DNA of 64,000 nucleotides from Peterkaempfera bronchialis (GCF_003258605.2 NZ_CP031264.1:3410001-3474000), one strand, 5' to 3'; numbered from the stretch's first letter, positions 24,438-34,050 are shown. Made by a program: numbers and translations. Notes: generated from the sequence alone by a model not told the origin.

Positions 24438-26129
24438 TCACGCGCCGGGCGCGTGGCCGGGCGTGTGCGCCCCGGTCCGCAGTCGGACGATCGCCTCCGG
24501 ACCGCCCGGCGGCGCCGGGAACCGCATCCCCGTGTAGCCGTAGTCGGTGGTCGTGGAGGAGGTGCCGTCCTCGACATCGGTGACCACGATCGCCACGATA
24601 ATGCCGATCAGGACCAGCACCCCCACGATCACCCCGATCACCACCATCGCCGTCCCGCAGCCGTTGCCGCTCGGCTGCGGGGGCCGAGGCGCGAACGGGA
24701 CGGGCGGGGCGAACGCCCCCGGCGGCGGCGTGGGCATCCCCATCCGGGCGGGCTGCCCCGGCTGCATGGGCTGCATGGGCCGCAGCTGCTGCATCGGTGG
24801 CATCTTCTGCATGGGCTGCATGGGCTGCATCGGTGGCATCTGCTGCGGCATCGGAGCCTGCATCGGACCGGGCATCGGCGCGGCTGCCTGCGGCCGGAAC
24901 CCCGGGGGAGGCGTCTGCACCGGCCGCTGCTGCGGGGACCCGTACGGCGGGGGCGGTGTCTGCGGGGTCGGTGTCTGCGGGGTCGGAGTGTGCGGCAGCG
25001 GTGTGTGCGGCAGCGGGGCGTGCGGCGGCGGGGCGTGCGGCGGCGGGGTGCCGTGGCCGAAGGGCGGCGCCGGGGACGGCTGGTACGGCTGCCGCACCTG
25101 GTCCGGCGTCGGCGTCCGCAGCTCCCCCGTCACCTGCGGGAAGACCGCCGACGAGAGCGGCCCGCCCGGCCCCTGGCCATGCGCGGCACTGGGACCGCCG
25201 CCGATCACCAGCGGCGTCGTCCCGCCCTGCTCACCGGAGGCCGCCCGCCGCACCTCGTCGCGCATCGCCTCGGCGGTGGGGAAGCGGTGCGCCGGGTCCT
25301 TGCGCAGTGCCCGGGCCACCAGGGCGTCCACCGCCGGGGTGACCGCCCGGTTGACGCTGGACGGCGCCGGCGGCTGCTCCTGCACATGCTTGTACGCGAT
25401 GGAGAAGGCGGTGTCGCCGTCGAACGGCAGCCGCCCGGTGATCAGCTCGAAGAGCATGCACCCCACCGAGTAGAGGTCGGCCCGGGCGTCCACACTCCGG
25501 CCCAGCGCCTGCTCGGGGGAGAGGTACTGCGGGGTGCCCACCACCATGCCGGTCTGGGTCATCGAGGTCACCCCGGACTGCAGGGCGCGCGCGATGCCGA
25601 AGTCCATCACCTTGATGTCGCCCTTGGGCGTCACCATCACATTGGCCGGCTTGATGTCGCGGTGCACCAACCCGTGCTCATGCGAGACGACCAGTGCGGC
25701 GAGCACATCCGCTGTGACCTTCAGCGCACGGTCGGCGGGCATCGCGCCATGCCGCTCGATCTCCTGGCGCAGCACGCTGCTGAGCGAGGTGCCCTCGATG
25801 TACTCCATGACGATGTACGGCACCGTGACACCGTCGGTGTCGGCGTCCTCGCCGCTGTCGTACACCGCGACGATATTGGCGTGGCTCAGCCGGGCCACGG
25901 CCTGCGCCTCGCGGCGGAACCGCTCGCGGAAGGAGGACTCCCGGCCCAGGTCGGTGTGGAGTGTCTTCACCGCCACCGGGCGGTCCAGCACCGTGTCGTG
26001 CGCGAGGTGGACGGCGGCCATACCGCCCTGGCCCAGCAGCTGCCGCAGGACGTACCTGCCGTGGCCCACCGCCCGCAGGCCGACGTGCGCACCGTCCGTG
26101 GTGCCGTCCTCGCCCATCGTCCTCAACAT
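24438..26129 (-). CDS. Membrane Ser/Thr protein kinase (PknB-like)
   Basis: 563 residues. Kinase domain at about 25-290: GQGGMAAVHLAHD, VAVKTLH, HRDIKPANVMV, DFGIARALQ and YLSPEQALG. The middle (320-490) is a low-complexity linker with PHAP, TPQTP and PMQPMQ repeats. One membrane helix follows (GTAMVVIGVIVGVLVLIGIIV), with a short outer tail of about 50 residues and no PASTA domain. A Met at 26117 is an alternative start. It lies upstream of the frameshifted kinase on the same strand, separated by 207 bases, and probably arose with it by duplication. Targets are unknown; a role in growth or cell-wall signalling is typical. Confidence 0.9.
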   Translation of the reverse strand: MLRTMGEDGTTDGAHVGLRAVGHGRYVLRQLLGQGGMAAVHLAHDTVLDRPVAVKTLHTDLGRESSFRERFRREAQAVARLSHANIVAVYDSGEDADTDGVTVPYIVMEYIEGTSLSSVLRQEIERHGAMPADRALKVTADVLAALVVSHEHGLVHRDIKPANVMVTPKGDIKVMDFGIARALQSGVTSMTQTGMVVGTPQYLSPEQALGRSVDARADLYSVGCMLFELITGRLPFDGDTAFSIAYKHVQEQPPAPSSVNRAVTPAVDALVARALRKDPAHRFPTAEAMRDEVRRAASGEQGGTTPLVIGGGPSAAHGQGPGGPLSSAVFPQVTGELRTPTPDQVRQPYQPSPAPPFGHGTPPPHAPPPHAPLPHTPLPHTPTPQTPTPQTPPPPYGSPQQRPVQTPPPGFRPQAAAPMPGPMQAPMPQQMPPMQPMQPMQKMPPMQQLRPMQPMQPGQPARMGMPTPPPGAFAPPVPFAPRPPQPSGNGCGTAMVVIGVIVGVLVLIGIIVAIVVTDVEDGTSSTTTDYGYTGMRFPAPPGGPEAIVRLRTGAHTPGHAPGA

Positions 26130-26331
26130 CCCCCTCGCCTGCCGCGCCGCCGCTGTACTGCCGCTGCGTACGCGTGGTGTCCGGACCGGCCGAAGGGCAC
26201 CGCGGCCCTCGGCAGGGGCCAGGCTATCGGCACGCTCCGACGTCCGTACCGGGGCGTGCGATCGTACTGCGCACGCCCCGGTACACGAGCCCGGTGCCGA
26301 ACCGGTTCCGGGCGTACCCCCGCACCCCGGG

Positions 26332-26372
26332 GTCCGGAGGTTCTGGAGGTTCTAGAGGTTCTAGAGGTAGGG
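26332..26372. repeat. 9-bp tandem repeat over the Bpa stop codon
   Basis: GGAGGTTCT, GGAGGTTCT, AGAGGTTCT and AGAGGTAGG follow one another across the end of the proteasome-activator gene, whose TAG stop lies within the array. Confidence 0.7.
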
Positions 26373-26948
26373 ACCGGACCGCATGCCCCGGCCGGGCTCG
26401 CCCGGCTCCTCGCCGAGCTGGCCGCCGGCCCCGGGCGGCAGCGCCCGGCGCATCTGCTCCAGCTGGGCCCTGGCCGCCATCTGCTGGGCGAACAGCGCCG
26501 TCTGGATGCCGTGGAACAGCCCCTCCAGCCATCCCACCAGCTGGGCCTGCGCGATACGCAGCTCGGCCTCACTGGGGATGGTGTCGTCGGTGAAGGGCAG
26601 CGAGAGCCGCTCCAACTCCTCGACCAGCTCGGGCGCCAGACCCTGCTCCAGCTCCTTGATGGAGCTGGCGTGGATGTCCTTGAGGCGGACCCGGCTCGCC
26701 TCGTCCAGAGGCGCCGCGCGCACCTCCTCCAGCAGCTGCTTGATCATGCTGCCGATCCGCATCACCTTCGCCGGCTGCTCCACCATCTCGGTGACCGGCA
26801 GCTCACGCGGCTCCTCCCCCTCACCGCCGCCGGAGAGGCCACGGCCCATCCCGGAGGCACCGCCGACGGCCAGGCCGTCCGGGCCGACGATCAGGACGTG
26901 AGGGCCGTCTTCCGGCCGTTCGTTCATCGGCGTGTTCATGGGCGCCAT
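26361..26948 (-). CDS. bpa: Bacterial proteasome activator Bpa (PafE-like)
   Basis: 195 residues after GAGGAA. The core from about 50 to 175 is four-helical: QPAKVMRIGSMIKQLLEEVR, EASRVRLKDIHASSIKELEQGL and EAELRIAQAQLVGWLEGLFHGIQTALFAQQM, which matches Bpa/PafE. The last residues are GPYL, equivalent to the GQYL motif that docks into 20S proteasome alpha-subunit pockets in Mycobacterium. It forms a 12-mer ring that opens the gate without ATP and feeds loosely folded proteins. The N-terminal 45 residues are flexible. This implies a 20S proteasome elsewhere in the genome. Confidence 0.88.
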   Translation of the reverse strand: MAPMNTPMNERPEDGPHVLIVGPDGLAVGGASGMGRGLSGGGEGEEPRELPVTEMVEQPAKVMRIGSMIKQLLEEVRAAPLDEASRVRLKDIHASSIKELEQGLAPELVEELERLSLPFTDDTIPSEAELRIAQAQLVGWLEGLFHGIQTALFAQQMAARAQLEQMRRALPPGAGGQLGEEPGEPGRGMRSGPYL

Positions 26949-26996
26949 TCTTCCTCACGGGAATCCTCGGGGGGCGCCTGCCCCTGGGGAAGCCGC

Positions 26997-28016
26997 TCAG
27001 CGGCGGCGCAGTCGGAAGCCCACCAGCGCCACCCCGAACCCGATCATGGTCATCCCCATACCGAGCGGCAGGTAGGTGCCCGCTGCCACCGAGGAGAACG
27101 GCGGAGCGGTGGCGCCGATCCCGGTCGCCTCGGCCTCCCCGCCGTCGCCCTCCTCCGCGTCGGCGGGCCCGGTCCCGGTCTGCCCCGCGCCGACCGGACC
27201 GACCGGACCGGCCGAACCGGCCGGGGCGGGCCGGGCGGCGGCCGCCGGGCCCCGGGACCGGCCGACGGCCGGCGGGGCGACCGCCGGCTGCCGGGCCGCC
27301 GGGGGCGGGCGCAGCACGCTGTGCCGTGGCCGGGGCAGGGCGGAGGGGTCCTCGGAAGGGCTGCCGGACGCAGTGCCGGACGGGCTGGCGAAGGGGCTGC
27401 CGAAGGGGCTGTCGGAGGCCGGCGGCCGGGCGGGCACGGCGGAGCCGGGTACGGGACCGGCGCCGTCACCGCCGTCGGCGCGGGCGGCGGGCGGAGCGGA
27501 CTCCGGCCCTGCGGGCAGCTCCGCCGGCTCCCCGGTCGCCTGTGCGGGGACACCGCCTCGGTCCGGCCCTGAGGGCCCGACGGTCGGCAGGGGCGCTGCG
27601 GGCGACACGGGCGATGCGGAGGCGCCGGGCCGGTGCGGGACCAGGGTCGGCAGGGCGGCGGCCCACCCCGGGGTCCGGCCGCCCACGGCCGCTCCGGCCA
27701 CTCCGGCCGCTCCGGCCGAAGCAGCCGAGGCGCCCGGACCGGAGCCGACATACGCCGGGGGCCGTTCACCGGGCCGGTCGCCCTCGGCGGCCACCGCCGA
27801 GGGCGACATCAGCGCGGCGGCGGCGAGGCCGCCGCAGACCGCCAGCAGTACCGAGGGCGGCACTCTCGTCCCCCGTGGCCGGCGGCCCGGACGGGACTGG
27901 AGCGGTATCCGAAGCGGTATCCGCAGCGGTATGGCGCGACGGGGCCGCCACCGCAGCCCGGCGGACGGCGAGGTGCGCGGGGAGGCAGGGCGGGGCGGGT
28001 ACGGACATGCGGTCAC
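26997..28016 (-). CDS. Secreted or surface-anchored Pro/Ala/Gly-rich protein
   Basis: About 339 residues from the GTG at 28016, with GGAAGGA ten bases upstream; the start is uncertain. A basic segment with an IPLRIPLRIPL repeat (12-bp DNA repeat) precedes a signal-like helix, VLLAVCGGLAAAALMSPSAVAA, then some 230 residues of low-complexity Pro/Ala/Ser/Gly sequence with SPFGSPFASPS units. A C-terminal helix (YLPLGMGMTMIGFGVALVGF) followed by RLRRR anchors it in the membrane. I see no enzymatic domain. It probably spans the cell wall as a stalk. Confidence 0.6.
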   Translation of the reverse strand: MTACPYPPRPASPRTSPSAGLRWRPRRAIPLRIPLRIPLQSRPGRRPRGTRVPPSVLLAVCGGLAAAALMSPSAVAAEGDRPGERPPAYVGSGPGASAASAGAAGVAGAAVGGRTPGWAAALPTLVPHRPGASASPVSPAAPLPTVGPSGPDRGGVPAQATGEPAELPAGPESAPPAARADGGDGAGPVPGSAVPARPPASDSPFGSPFASPSGTASGSPSEDPSALPRPRHSVLRPPPAARQPAVAPPAVGRSRGPAAAARPAPAGSAGPVGPVGAGQTGTGPADAEEGDGGEAEATGIGATAPPFSSVAAGTYLPLGMGMTMIGFGVALVGFRLRRR

Positions 28017-28209
28017 TGGCGGGCGTCCTTCCGACGGCCGCCCCTCGCAAGCGGCGGCACCGGGCAAGGCCGGCGGCGCCCAGGACCTCGGCGCCGCTAC
28101 CGTCCGACCTGCACAGCGTGGTCGAACGGTTCCTCTCCAGAGTCGCACAAGTGAACATATCGGTCATATCGATCACCCTCGGACCCCGCCCCGGCCGATA
28201 CGACCCGGC

Positions 28210-29187
28210 TCAGACCGTCAGCAGGATCTTGCCGATATGCGCACTGCTCTCCATCAGCCGGTGCGCCTCGGGCGCCTGGGCCATCGGCAGCGCCCGGTCG
28301 ATCACCGGACGGACCCGGCCCGACTCGATCAGCGGCCAGACGTGCTCGCGCACCGAGGCCACGATCGCCGTCTTCTCGTCCAGCGGCCTGGCCCGCAGGC
28401 TGGTCGCGGCGATTGCGGCCCGCTTGGTCAGCAGCTTGCCCAGGTTCAGCTCCGCCTTGGCGCCGCCCTGCATACCGATCACGACCAGTCGGCCGTTGAC
28501 CGCCAGCGTGTCCAGGTTCCGCTCCAGGTACTTCGCCCCGATCACATCCAGGATCACATCGGCGTTCCGCCCGTCGGTCGCCGCCGCGACCTCCGCGACG
28601 AAGTCCTGCTCGCGGTAGTTGACCAGGATGTCCGCGCCCAGCGCCCGGCAGGCGGCCAGCTTCTCCGCGCTGCCGGCCGTCACGGCCACCTTGGCGCCGA
28701 CCGCCTTGGCCAGCTGGATCGCCATCGTCCCGATGCCGCTCGACCCGCCGTGCACCAGCAGCGTCTCCCCCGGCCGAAGGTGCGCGACCTGGAACACATT
28801 GGACCAGACCGTCGAAACGACCTCGGGCAGAGCCGCCGCCTCGGCCGGGTCCAGGCCCTTGGGCACCGGCAGCAGCTGCCCGACCGGTACGGCGACCTTC
28901 TCCGCGTACCCGCCACCGGCCAGCAGCGCGCACACCTCGTCGCCCACCGCCCACCCGGCCGCACCCGGCCCGAGGGCCGCGATCCGTCCGGAGCACTCCA
29001 GCCCCGGGTACCGGGACGCGCCGGGCGGCGGGTCGTAGAAGCCCTGCCGCTGGAGGACGTCGGCCCGGTTCACCGCGCTCGCCGCCACCTCGACCAGGAC
29101 TTCGCCCTCGCCGGGCACCGGATCGGGCACCTCCGCCCACACCAGCGCGTCGGGACCACCGGGCTCGGGAATCGTGATCGCTCGCAT
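28210..29187 (-). CDS. NAD(P)H:quinone oxidoreductase, zinc-independent MDR family
   Basis: 325 residues, typical length. It starts MRAITIPEPGGPDAL; the catalytic-domain motif NRADVLQRQGFYDPPPG is characteristic of the PIG3/QorA branch; the NADPH-binding motif is VHGGSSGIGTMAIQLAKA. No zinc ligands are present. It should reduce quinones or unsaturated carbonyls with NADPH. Divergent from the potassium channel gene. Confidence 0.9.
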   Translation of the reverse strand: MRAITIPEPGGPDALVWAEVPDPVPGEGEVLVEVAASAVNRADVLQRQGFYDPPPGASRYPGLECSGRIAALGPGAAGWAVGDEVCALLAGGGYAEKVAVPVGQLLPVPKGLDPAEAAALPEVVSTVWSNVFQVAHLRPGETLLVHGGSSGIGTMAIQLAKAVGAKVAVTAGSAEKLAACRALGADILVNYREQDFVAEVAAATDGRNADVILDVIGAKYLERNLDTLAVNGRLVVIGMQGGAKAELNLGKLLTKRAAIAATSLRARPLDEKTAIVASVREHVWPLIESGRVRPVIDRALPMAQAPEAHRLMESSAHIGKILLTV

Positions 29188-29400
29188 GGCAAGGACGCTA
29201 CCCAGGACGGCGCGGCCTGCCCCTCCCAGGCAGCGGAGATGCGGCGCGGATACCGCCATCGGGTGGGCCGCTGCGGGCGGGAAAGCGGTGTCCGGAATCA
29301 TGGAGGGTGTGCCTACTGAACGGGCGGCCGCCACCCGAGCGGCCCAAGACGACGCCAGAGAGAACCTCGTGCACGGCACCGGGGCTGGAGGTAGGCGGCG

Positions 29401-30516
29401 ATGACCGCGCGCAAGCCGCCGCCTGAGGGCAGGCTGGCTCTGGTACTCCGATCGCTGCGCCGCCGCACGCTGGACGAGGCCGTCCAGGACGCGGAGGCGG
29501 GGCGGGGCATCTCGATGCCGACCGCGGCCGTCTCCCTCCCGGCCCGCCAGGTGCTCAGGCGGCTGCTGATGGCGCTGCTGGTCCTGGCGCTGACCACCCT
29601 GATCGTGTGGCTGGACCGCGCCGGCTACCACGACAGCGCCGACGAGAGCATGAACCTGCTGGACTCGGCCTACTACGCCACCGTCACCCTCTCCACCACC
29701 GGCTACGGCGACATCACCCCGGTCAGCGCCTCCGCCCGGCTGGTCAACATCCTGGTGATCACCCCGCTGCGGGTGCTCTTTCTGATCATCCTGGTCGGCA
29801 CCACGCTTGAGGTGCTGACCGAGCGCACCCGCCAGCAGCTGCGGGTCCATCGTTGGAGGTCCGGTATGCGCGATCACACCGTCGTCGTCGGCTACGGGAC
29901 CAAGGGCCGCAGCGCCGTCCAGACCCTGCTGGGCCAGGGCTGCTCCACATCCGATGTCGTGGTGGTCGACCCGCAGGAGCGGGCCGTGCAGGCAGCGAAC
30001 AACGACGGGCTGGTGGGCATCCTGGGCGACGCCTCCCGCTCGCAGATCCTGCTCCGGGCCGAGATCCAACGGGCCGCCCGGGTGATCGTGGCGACCCAGC
30101 GCGACGACACCGCCGTCCTGGTGACGCTCACCGCACGGCAGCTCAACAAGCGGGCCACCATCGTGGTGGCGATCCGCGAGGACGAGAATGTGCCGCTGCT
30201 CCGGCAGAGCGGCGCCGATGTCGTGGTGACCAGTTCCAGTTCGGCGGGCCGGCTGCTCGGCATGTCGATGATGAGCCCCCGGGTGGGTGCGGTCCTGGAG
30301 GACCTGCTGACCTACGGCAATGGGCTGGATGTGGTGGAACGCCCGGTCACCAGGGCCGAGTCGGGGAAGTCACCGCGCGAGTGCGCGGACCTCGTGGTGG
30401 CGGTGGTGCGCGGCAGCAGGCTGCTGAACTTCAGCGACCCGGAGGCCGCGACCCTGCAACTCACCGACCGGGTCGTCACCATCAAGCACGCCAAGGGAGG
30501 CAACGGAGGCAGCTGA
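29401..30516 (+). CDS. Potassium channel with RCK (TrkA-N/TrkA-C) domains
   Basis: 371 residues; start ATG after GGAGGTAGGCGGCG. Two membrane helices (about 53-72 and 110-135) flank a pore helix with the selectivity filter TTGYGDI near 96. The RCK domain starts VVVGYGTKGRSAVQTLL (about 157) with the NAD-binding GxGxxG-like loop and continues with a TrkA-C-like end. It forms a tetrameric K+ channel gated by ligand binding to the RCK ring. About 45 residues of basic cytoplasmic sequence come first. Confidence 0.92.
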   Translation: MTARKPPPEGRLALVLRSLRRRTLDEAVQDAEAGRGISMPTAAVSLPARQVLRRLLMALLVLALTTLIVWLDRAGYHDSADESMNLLDSAYYATVTLSTTGYGDITPVSASARLVNILVITPLRVLFLIILVGTTLEVLTERTRQQLRVHRWRSGMRDHTVVVGYGTKGRSAVQTLLGQGCSTSDVVVVDPQERAVQAANNDGLVGILGDASRSQILLRAEIQRAARVIVATQRDDTAVLVTLTARQLNKRATIVVAIREDENVPLLRQSGADVVVTSSSSAGRLLGMSMMSPRVGAVLEDLLTYGNGLDVVERPVTRAESGKSPRECADLVVAVVRGSRLLNFSDPEAATLQLTDRVVTIKHAKGGNGGS

Positions 30517-30549
30517 CCGGCGCTGCGCTGCTCGCCCTGCTCCCTGGGG

Positions 30550-31890
30550 TCAACGGCCCGGTACCGCCAGCAGTTCGACGGGTACGGCCGCCGGGAGGCC
30601 GCCGGGCGGGACCACCGCCAGCGCGTCGGCGAGTGCCAGGCCACGCAGCATCGCGGGCCCGTCGAAGGCCAGCGGGTGCGCGCCCTGCTCGGTGAGCCGG
30701 ACGGGCAGCAGCCGGGTGTCGCGCGGGTGTCCCGGCAGTTCGGCGGCGGTCGGCACCCGGCGGGGCGACCCGTCGGCGTGTCCGCCGAGGGCGCGCAGCA
30801 GGGGCACGGCCAGGGTGGCGGCCCCGGCCACGGCGGCCAGCGGGTTGCCGGGCAGGCCCACCACCCGGCGGGCGGGGGTGCCGGGGGCGGGGGCGGGTTC
30901 GAGTTCGAGTTCGGCGAGCAGCATGGGGTGGCCGGGACGTACCGCGACCGAGTCCACCAGCAGCCGGGCGCCGACCTCGGTGAGCGCCTGGTGCAGGAAG
31001 TCCACCGGTCCGGCGGCGGTGCCGCCGGTGGTGACCACCACGTCGGCCGGGGAGTGCCGAAGGGCGTCGCGGAGCAGCCCGAGGTCGTCCTTCACCATGC
31101 GGCGGCCGATCACCCGGGCTCCGCAGGCGTCCAGCCAGGGCAGCAGCAGCGGGCCGAGCGCGTCGCGGACCAGGCCGTCGCGCGGCGGTCCGGCCTCCAG
31201 CAGCTCATCGCCGAGCAGCAGCAGTTCCACGGTCGGGCGGCGGTGCACGGTGAGCCGGTCGTAGCCGGTCGCGGCGGCCAGGCCGAGCACGGACGGGGTC
31301 ACCGAGGTACCGGCCGGCAGCAGTGGTTCGCCGTGGCGGCACTCCTGGCCGCGCGGGCGCACATCGCGGCCGGGTGCGGCGGGGTGGGGGGCGCGGTCGT
31401 GCAGGAGCGCGCCGCCCTCGCCGTCCTCGCGCCGCTCCACCGCGCCGTGCTCCCGGCGCAGTACGGCGGTTGCGCCGGGCGGGAGTTGGGCGCCGGTGGC
31501 GATCCGTACGGCGGTGCCGTCGGCCAGCGGGCCGGTGGGACTCTGACCGGCCAGCAGGCGGCCGTGCAGCCGCCAGGGGCCGGGGCCCGCGACGGCCCAG
31601 CCGTCCATGGCGGAGGTGTCGAAGGGCGGCAGGTCGGTGCGGGCGACCAGGGGCTGGGCGAGGGCGTGGCCGAGGGCGTCGCACAGGTCCAGGTCGAGGG
31701 TGGGCAGCGGGTGGCCGCCGGACCGCCGGGCGGTGCGGCGGGCCTGCGCCCACGGCAGGTCGGGGGCGGGCCGCTGCCGCGCCCCCGGGTCGGGCGCGGC
31801 CGGGGGCGCGTCCCAGTCGAAGGGGGCGCCGGAGTCACGGGGGGCGTCGGTGCCACGGGGGGTGCCGCTCACGGGTACCGGCCCTTTCAT
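30550..31890 (-). CDS. moeA: Molybdopterin molybdenumtransferase MoeA
   Basis: 446 residues, ATG overlapping the DUF6457 stop (ATGA). MoeA landmarks: DLPPFDTSAMDGWAV (about 98-112), ATGAQLPPGATAVL, a MoaB-like segment with VVTTGGTAAGPVDF, and VVGLPGNPLAA near 370. The N-terminal 60 residues are Pro/Ala-rich and not conserved. It inserts molybdate into adenylylated molybdopterin. It forms an operon with DUF6457 and mobA. Confidence 0.9.
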   Translation of the reverse strand: MKGPVPVSGTPRGTDAPRDSGAPFDWDAPPAAPDPGARQRPAPDLPWAQARRTARRSGGHPLPTLDLDLCDALGHALAQPLVARTDLPPFDTSAMDGWAVAGPGPWRLHGRLLAGQSPTGPLADGTAVRIATGAQLPPGATAVLRREHGAVERREDGEGGALLHDRAPHPAAPGRDVRPRGQECRHGEPLLPAGTSVTPSVLGLAAATGYDRLTVHRRPTVELLLLGDELLEAGPPRDGLVRDALGPLLLPWLDACGARVIGRRMVKDDLGLLRDALRHSPADVVVTTGGTAAGPVDFLHQALTEVGARLLVDSVAVRPGHPMLLAELELEPAPAPGTPARRVVGLPGNPLAAVAGAATLAVPLLRALGGHADGSPRRVPTAAELPGHPRDTRLLPVRLTEQGAHPLAFDGPAMLRGLALADALAVVPPGGLPAAVPVELLAVPGR

Positions 31891-32156
31891 CCGGGGCCGT
31901 CGCCGTCGTGGTGCTCGGCGGCCCACCGCTCGGCCAGCGCCGCCGCCCGGCGGCTGGCGGCGGCGACCGCCTCGCTGCCGCCTCCGGCGCGGGCGGCGGC
32001 ATAGCCGACCAGAAAGGCGGTCAGCGGCGCGGCGGGACGGGCCACGCCGTGCGCCACGACCTTGGTCATGTCGAGCAGTTCGCGGATGTCGACGTCGAGG
32101 TCGACGCCCAGTTCGGTCTTGGCTTCGTTGATCCAGTCATCCAGCACGTCGCCCAT
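31887..32156 (-). CDS. DUF6457 domain protein
   Basis: 89 residues from the ATG at 32156, where the conserved LDDWINEAKTELG begins; an earlier in-frame ATG at 32183 would add nine residues. The pattern (a helical pair, then LLDMTKVVAHGVARPAAPLTAFLVGYAAA) matches a small protein regularly found between moeA and mobA in actinomycetes. It is probably an accessory factor of molybdenum cofactor maturation, by context only. Confidence 0.75.
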   Translation of the reverse strand: MGDVLDDWINEAKTELGVDLDVDIRELLDMTKVVAHGVARPAAPLTAFLVGYAAARAGGGSEAVAAASRRAAALAERWAAEHHDGDGPG

Positions 32157-32239
32157 GTAACCGGATTCCCCGGCGGGCGGCATCCGCCGCCCCGCCCGAG
32201 TCGCCGGGCAAGGACCCGCAGGGGCCGGCAGGGACCGGC

Positions 32240-32851
32240 TCAGCGGGTCCGCCGCTGAGCCGCCGCCAGCTGCTCCCAGGTGTCGCAGTCGTAGGAGACG
32301 CCGTCCGGGTCGGCGAGCCGGACGGTGTCCAGCGCCCCGACCAGCCGCCGCAGCGGCAGCCCGTCGGCCCGGCCGCCGTGCTCCGCCGTCAGGGCGGCCA
32401 GCGCGGCGCGCAGCGGCGCCGCCCGGTAGGCGGCGGCGAGCGGCTGGTCGCGGCCGTCCGCGTCGACCAGTACGGCGGCGTCGGCGTCCCCCGCCGCGAG
32501 GGCGTCGGCCAGGCGCCGCACCGTCTCCCCGTCGAGGAACGGCAGGTCGGCGGCGAGCAGCAGCACCACCGGCGCGGTGGTGTGCGGCAGCCCGGCGGCG
32601 ACCGCCGCCACCGGTCCGCCGCCCGGGGGGTCCTCCCTGGCCCAGCGCACCGGGCGGCCGGGGGTCTCCCGGGCGGGGCCGACGACCACGGTGCGGCGTG
32701 CCCCGGAGCAGGCGGCCAGCACCCGGTCCAGCAGGGTGGCCTCCCCCACCCGCAGACCCGGTTTGTCGGCCCCGCCCAACCGCCGGGCGGCGCCGCCCGC
32801 CAGGACCACCGCGTCGTACCCGTTCCCGTCGCCACCGCGCTGCTGCTCCAT
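32240..32851 (-). CDS. mobA: Molybdenum cofactor guanylyltransferase
   Basis: 203 residues. The N-terminal nucleotide-binding loop VVLAGGAARRLGGADKP and the metal-binding AADLPFLDG are typical of MobA. It couples GMP to molybdopterin to form the MGD cofactor. Same strand as DUF6457 and moeA, 83 bases ahead of the former. Confidence 0.88.
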   Translation of the reverse strand: MEQQRGGDGNGYDAVVLAGGAARRLGGADKPGLRVGEATLLDRVLAACSGARRTVVVGPARETPGRPVRWAREDPPGGGPVAAVAAGLPHTTAPVVLLLAADLPFLDGETVRRLADALAAGDADAAVLVDADGRDQPLAAAYRAAPLRAALAALTAEHGGRADGLPLRRLVGALDTVRLADPDGVSYDCDTWEQLAAAQRRTR

Positions 32852-32952
32852 GGCCCGAGTGTGACTCGTCCGCCGAGGCCGGGTGCCGCCGCCTTCCCGC
32901 TGTCCGCGCCGCCCGCTGTCCGCTGACCGCCGGCCGCTGTCCGCGCGGACCG

Positions 32953-34050
32953 CTATCCGCGCGCCCCGCCCGGGTGCCAGGGCTCGACCCCGGTCACCAC
33001 CTGCGTGCCCTTCAGCGCCGACTCCTCGACGGCGAGGGCGATCAGGTGGTCCTGACACCCCTGCGCCAGCGGGTAGGGCGCCGGGCCCTCGTCCCGGGCC
33101 CACGCCCCGGTCGCGGTCATCAGGGACGCGATGGCGATCTCCTCGTCCATGAGCCGCAGGCCGAGGAAGGGGTTGCGGTAGACGACCTCGCCGTCGAAGG
33201 CGATGTGCTCGGTGTCGTAGCCGTCGAGGTTGAGGTCGTGTCCGAGCTGTGAGCGCAGCAGCGCGGACTTCAGGATCGTGCGTTCCCCGGCCAGTCGGAC
33301 CACGGTGTCGTCGGCCAGCTCGCCGTGACTGCCGCGGATGACGATCCGTCGTAGCCGCAGCTGGTTGTGCCACTGGTTGTCGGTGAAGTCGTACAGGCCC
33401 GAGGCCCCGCCGCCGAAGTCCAGGGTGGCGAGCGTCGTGGCCGCGTCCTTGGGGGTCGGGTCGCCGGTCCAGCCGTCCCGGGTCAGCGGGTCGACCAGCG
33501 GGGCGACCAACCGCGAGGCGGAGACGGTCACCGGATCGAAGCCGACCCCCAGCAGCCCCCGCATCATCGACACCGCGTGGTACATGTGCGTCGAGGAGAC
33601 CTGCACGCTGGTGGGCCGTCCGAGCACGCCGCGTTCGACGAGCGCCCGGCGGGCGGCGTGGCCCGGCATCAGCAGGTACTGCTCGGCGACCTGCACCAGG
33701 TCGCTGCCGCCCACCCGGGCCCAGAGGCGGCGCAGCCCGTCGGCGTCCGGTGCGGGCGGGGTCTCGCTGAGCACCCGGACACCGGACTCGGCCAGGGTGG
33801 CGACCACCTCCGGGTTGACCGGCCAGGGCACGCTGCTGATGACGAAGTCGGGGCGCTGCTTGCCAACCAGTTCCTCCGGAGAGAGGTAGGCGGGCACCTT
33901 CCACCGCCGGCTGATGTCGTCGGCGGTCTCGGCCCGCCGGACCGCCGCTCCCACCAGAGTCAGACGGTCCGGGAGCAGGCTCGCCAGGCGGACGAAGAAC
34001 TCCGCTCGCCAGCCGCTGCCGACAACGCCGAAAGTCACAGCTGTGGTCAT
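32953..34050 (-). CDS. Gfo/Idh/MocA-family oxidoreductase
   Basis: 365 residues. The N-terminal Rossmann fold starts VTFGVVGSGWRAEFFVRLA. The EKP-type motif region is changed to SETPPAPD. A central HMYHAVSMMRGLLG segment holds the His expected for catalysis on sugar or polyol substrates. Members oxidise or reduce sugars and inositols with NAD(P). The substrate is unknown. Divergent from the ene-reductase. Confidence 0.82.
   Translation of the reverse strand: MTTAVTFGVVGSGWRAEFFVRLASLLPDRLTLVGAAVRRAETADDISRRWKVPAYLSPEELVGKQRPDFVISSVPWPVNPEVVATLAESGVRVLSETPPAPDADGLRRLWARVGGSDLVQVAEQYLLMPGHAARRALVERGVLGRPTSVQVSSTHMYHAVSMMRGLLGVGFDPVTVSASRLVAPLVDPLTRDGWTGDPTPKDAATTLATLDFGGGASGLYDFTDNQWHNQLRLRRIVIRGSHGELADDTVVRLAGERTILKSALLRSQLGHDLNLDGYDTEHIAFDGEVVYRNPFLGLRLMDEEIAIASLMTATGAWARDEGPAPYPLAQGCQDHLIALAVEESALKGTQVVTGVEPWHPGGARG

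Noticed and set aside
24453-27572. A very long plus-strand open frame opposite the kinase and Bpa genes
   Set aside because: It is the antisense shadow of genes with strong families on the minus strand; high G+C in third positions keeps the opposite frame open.
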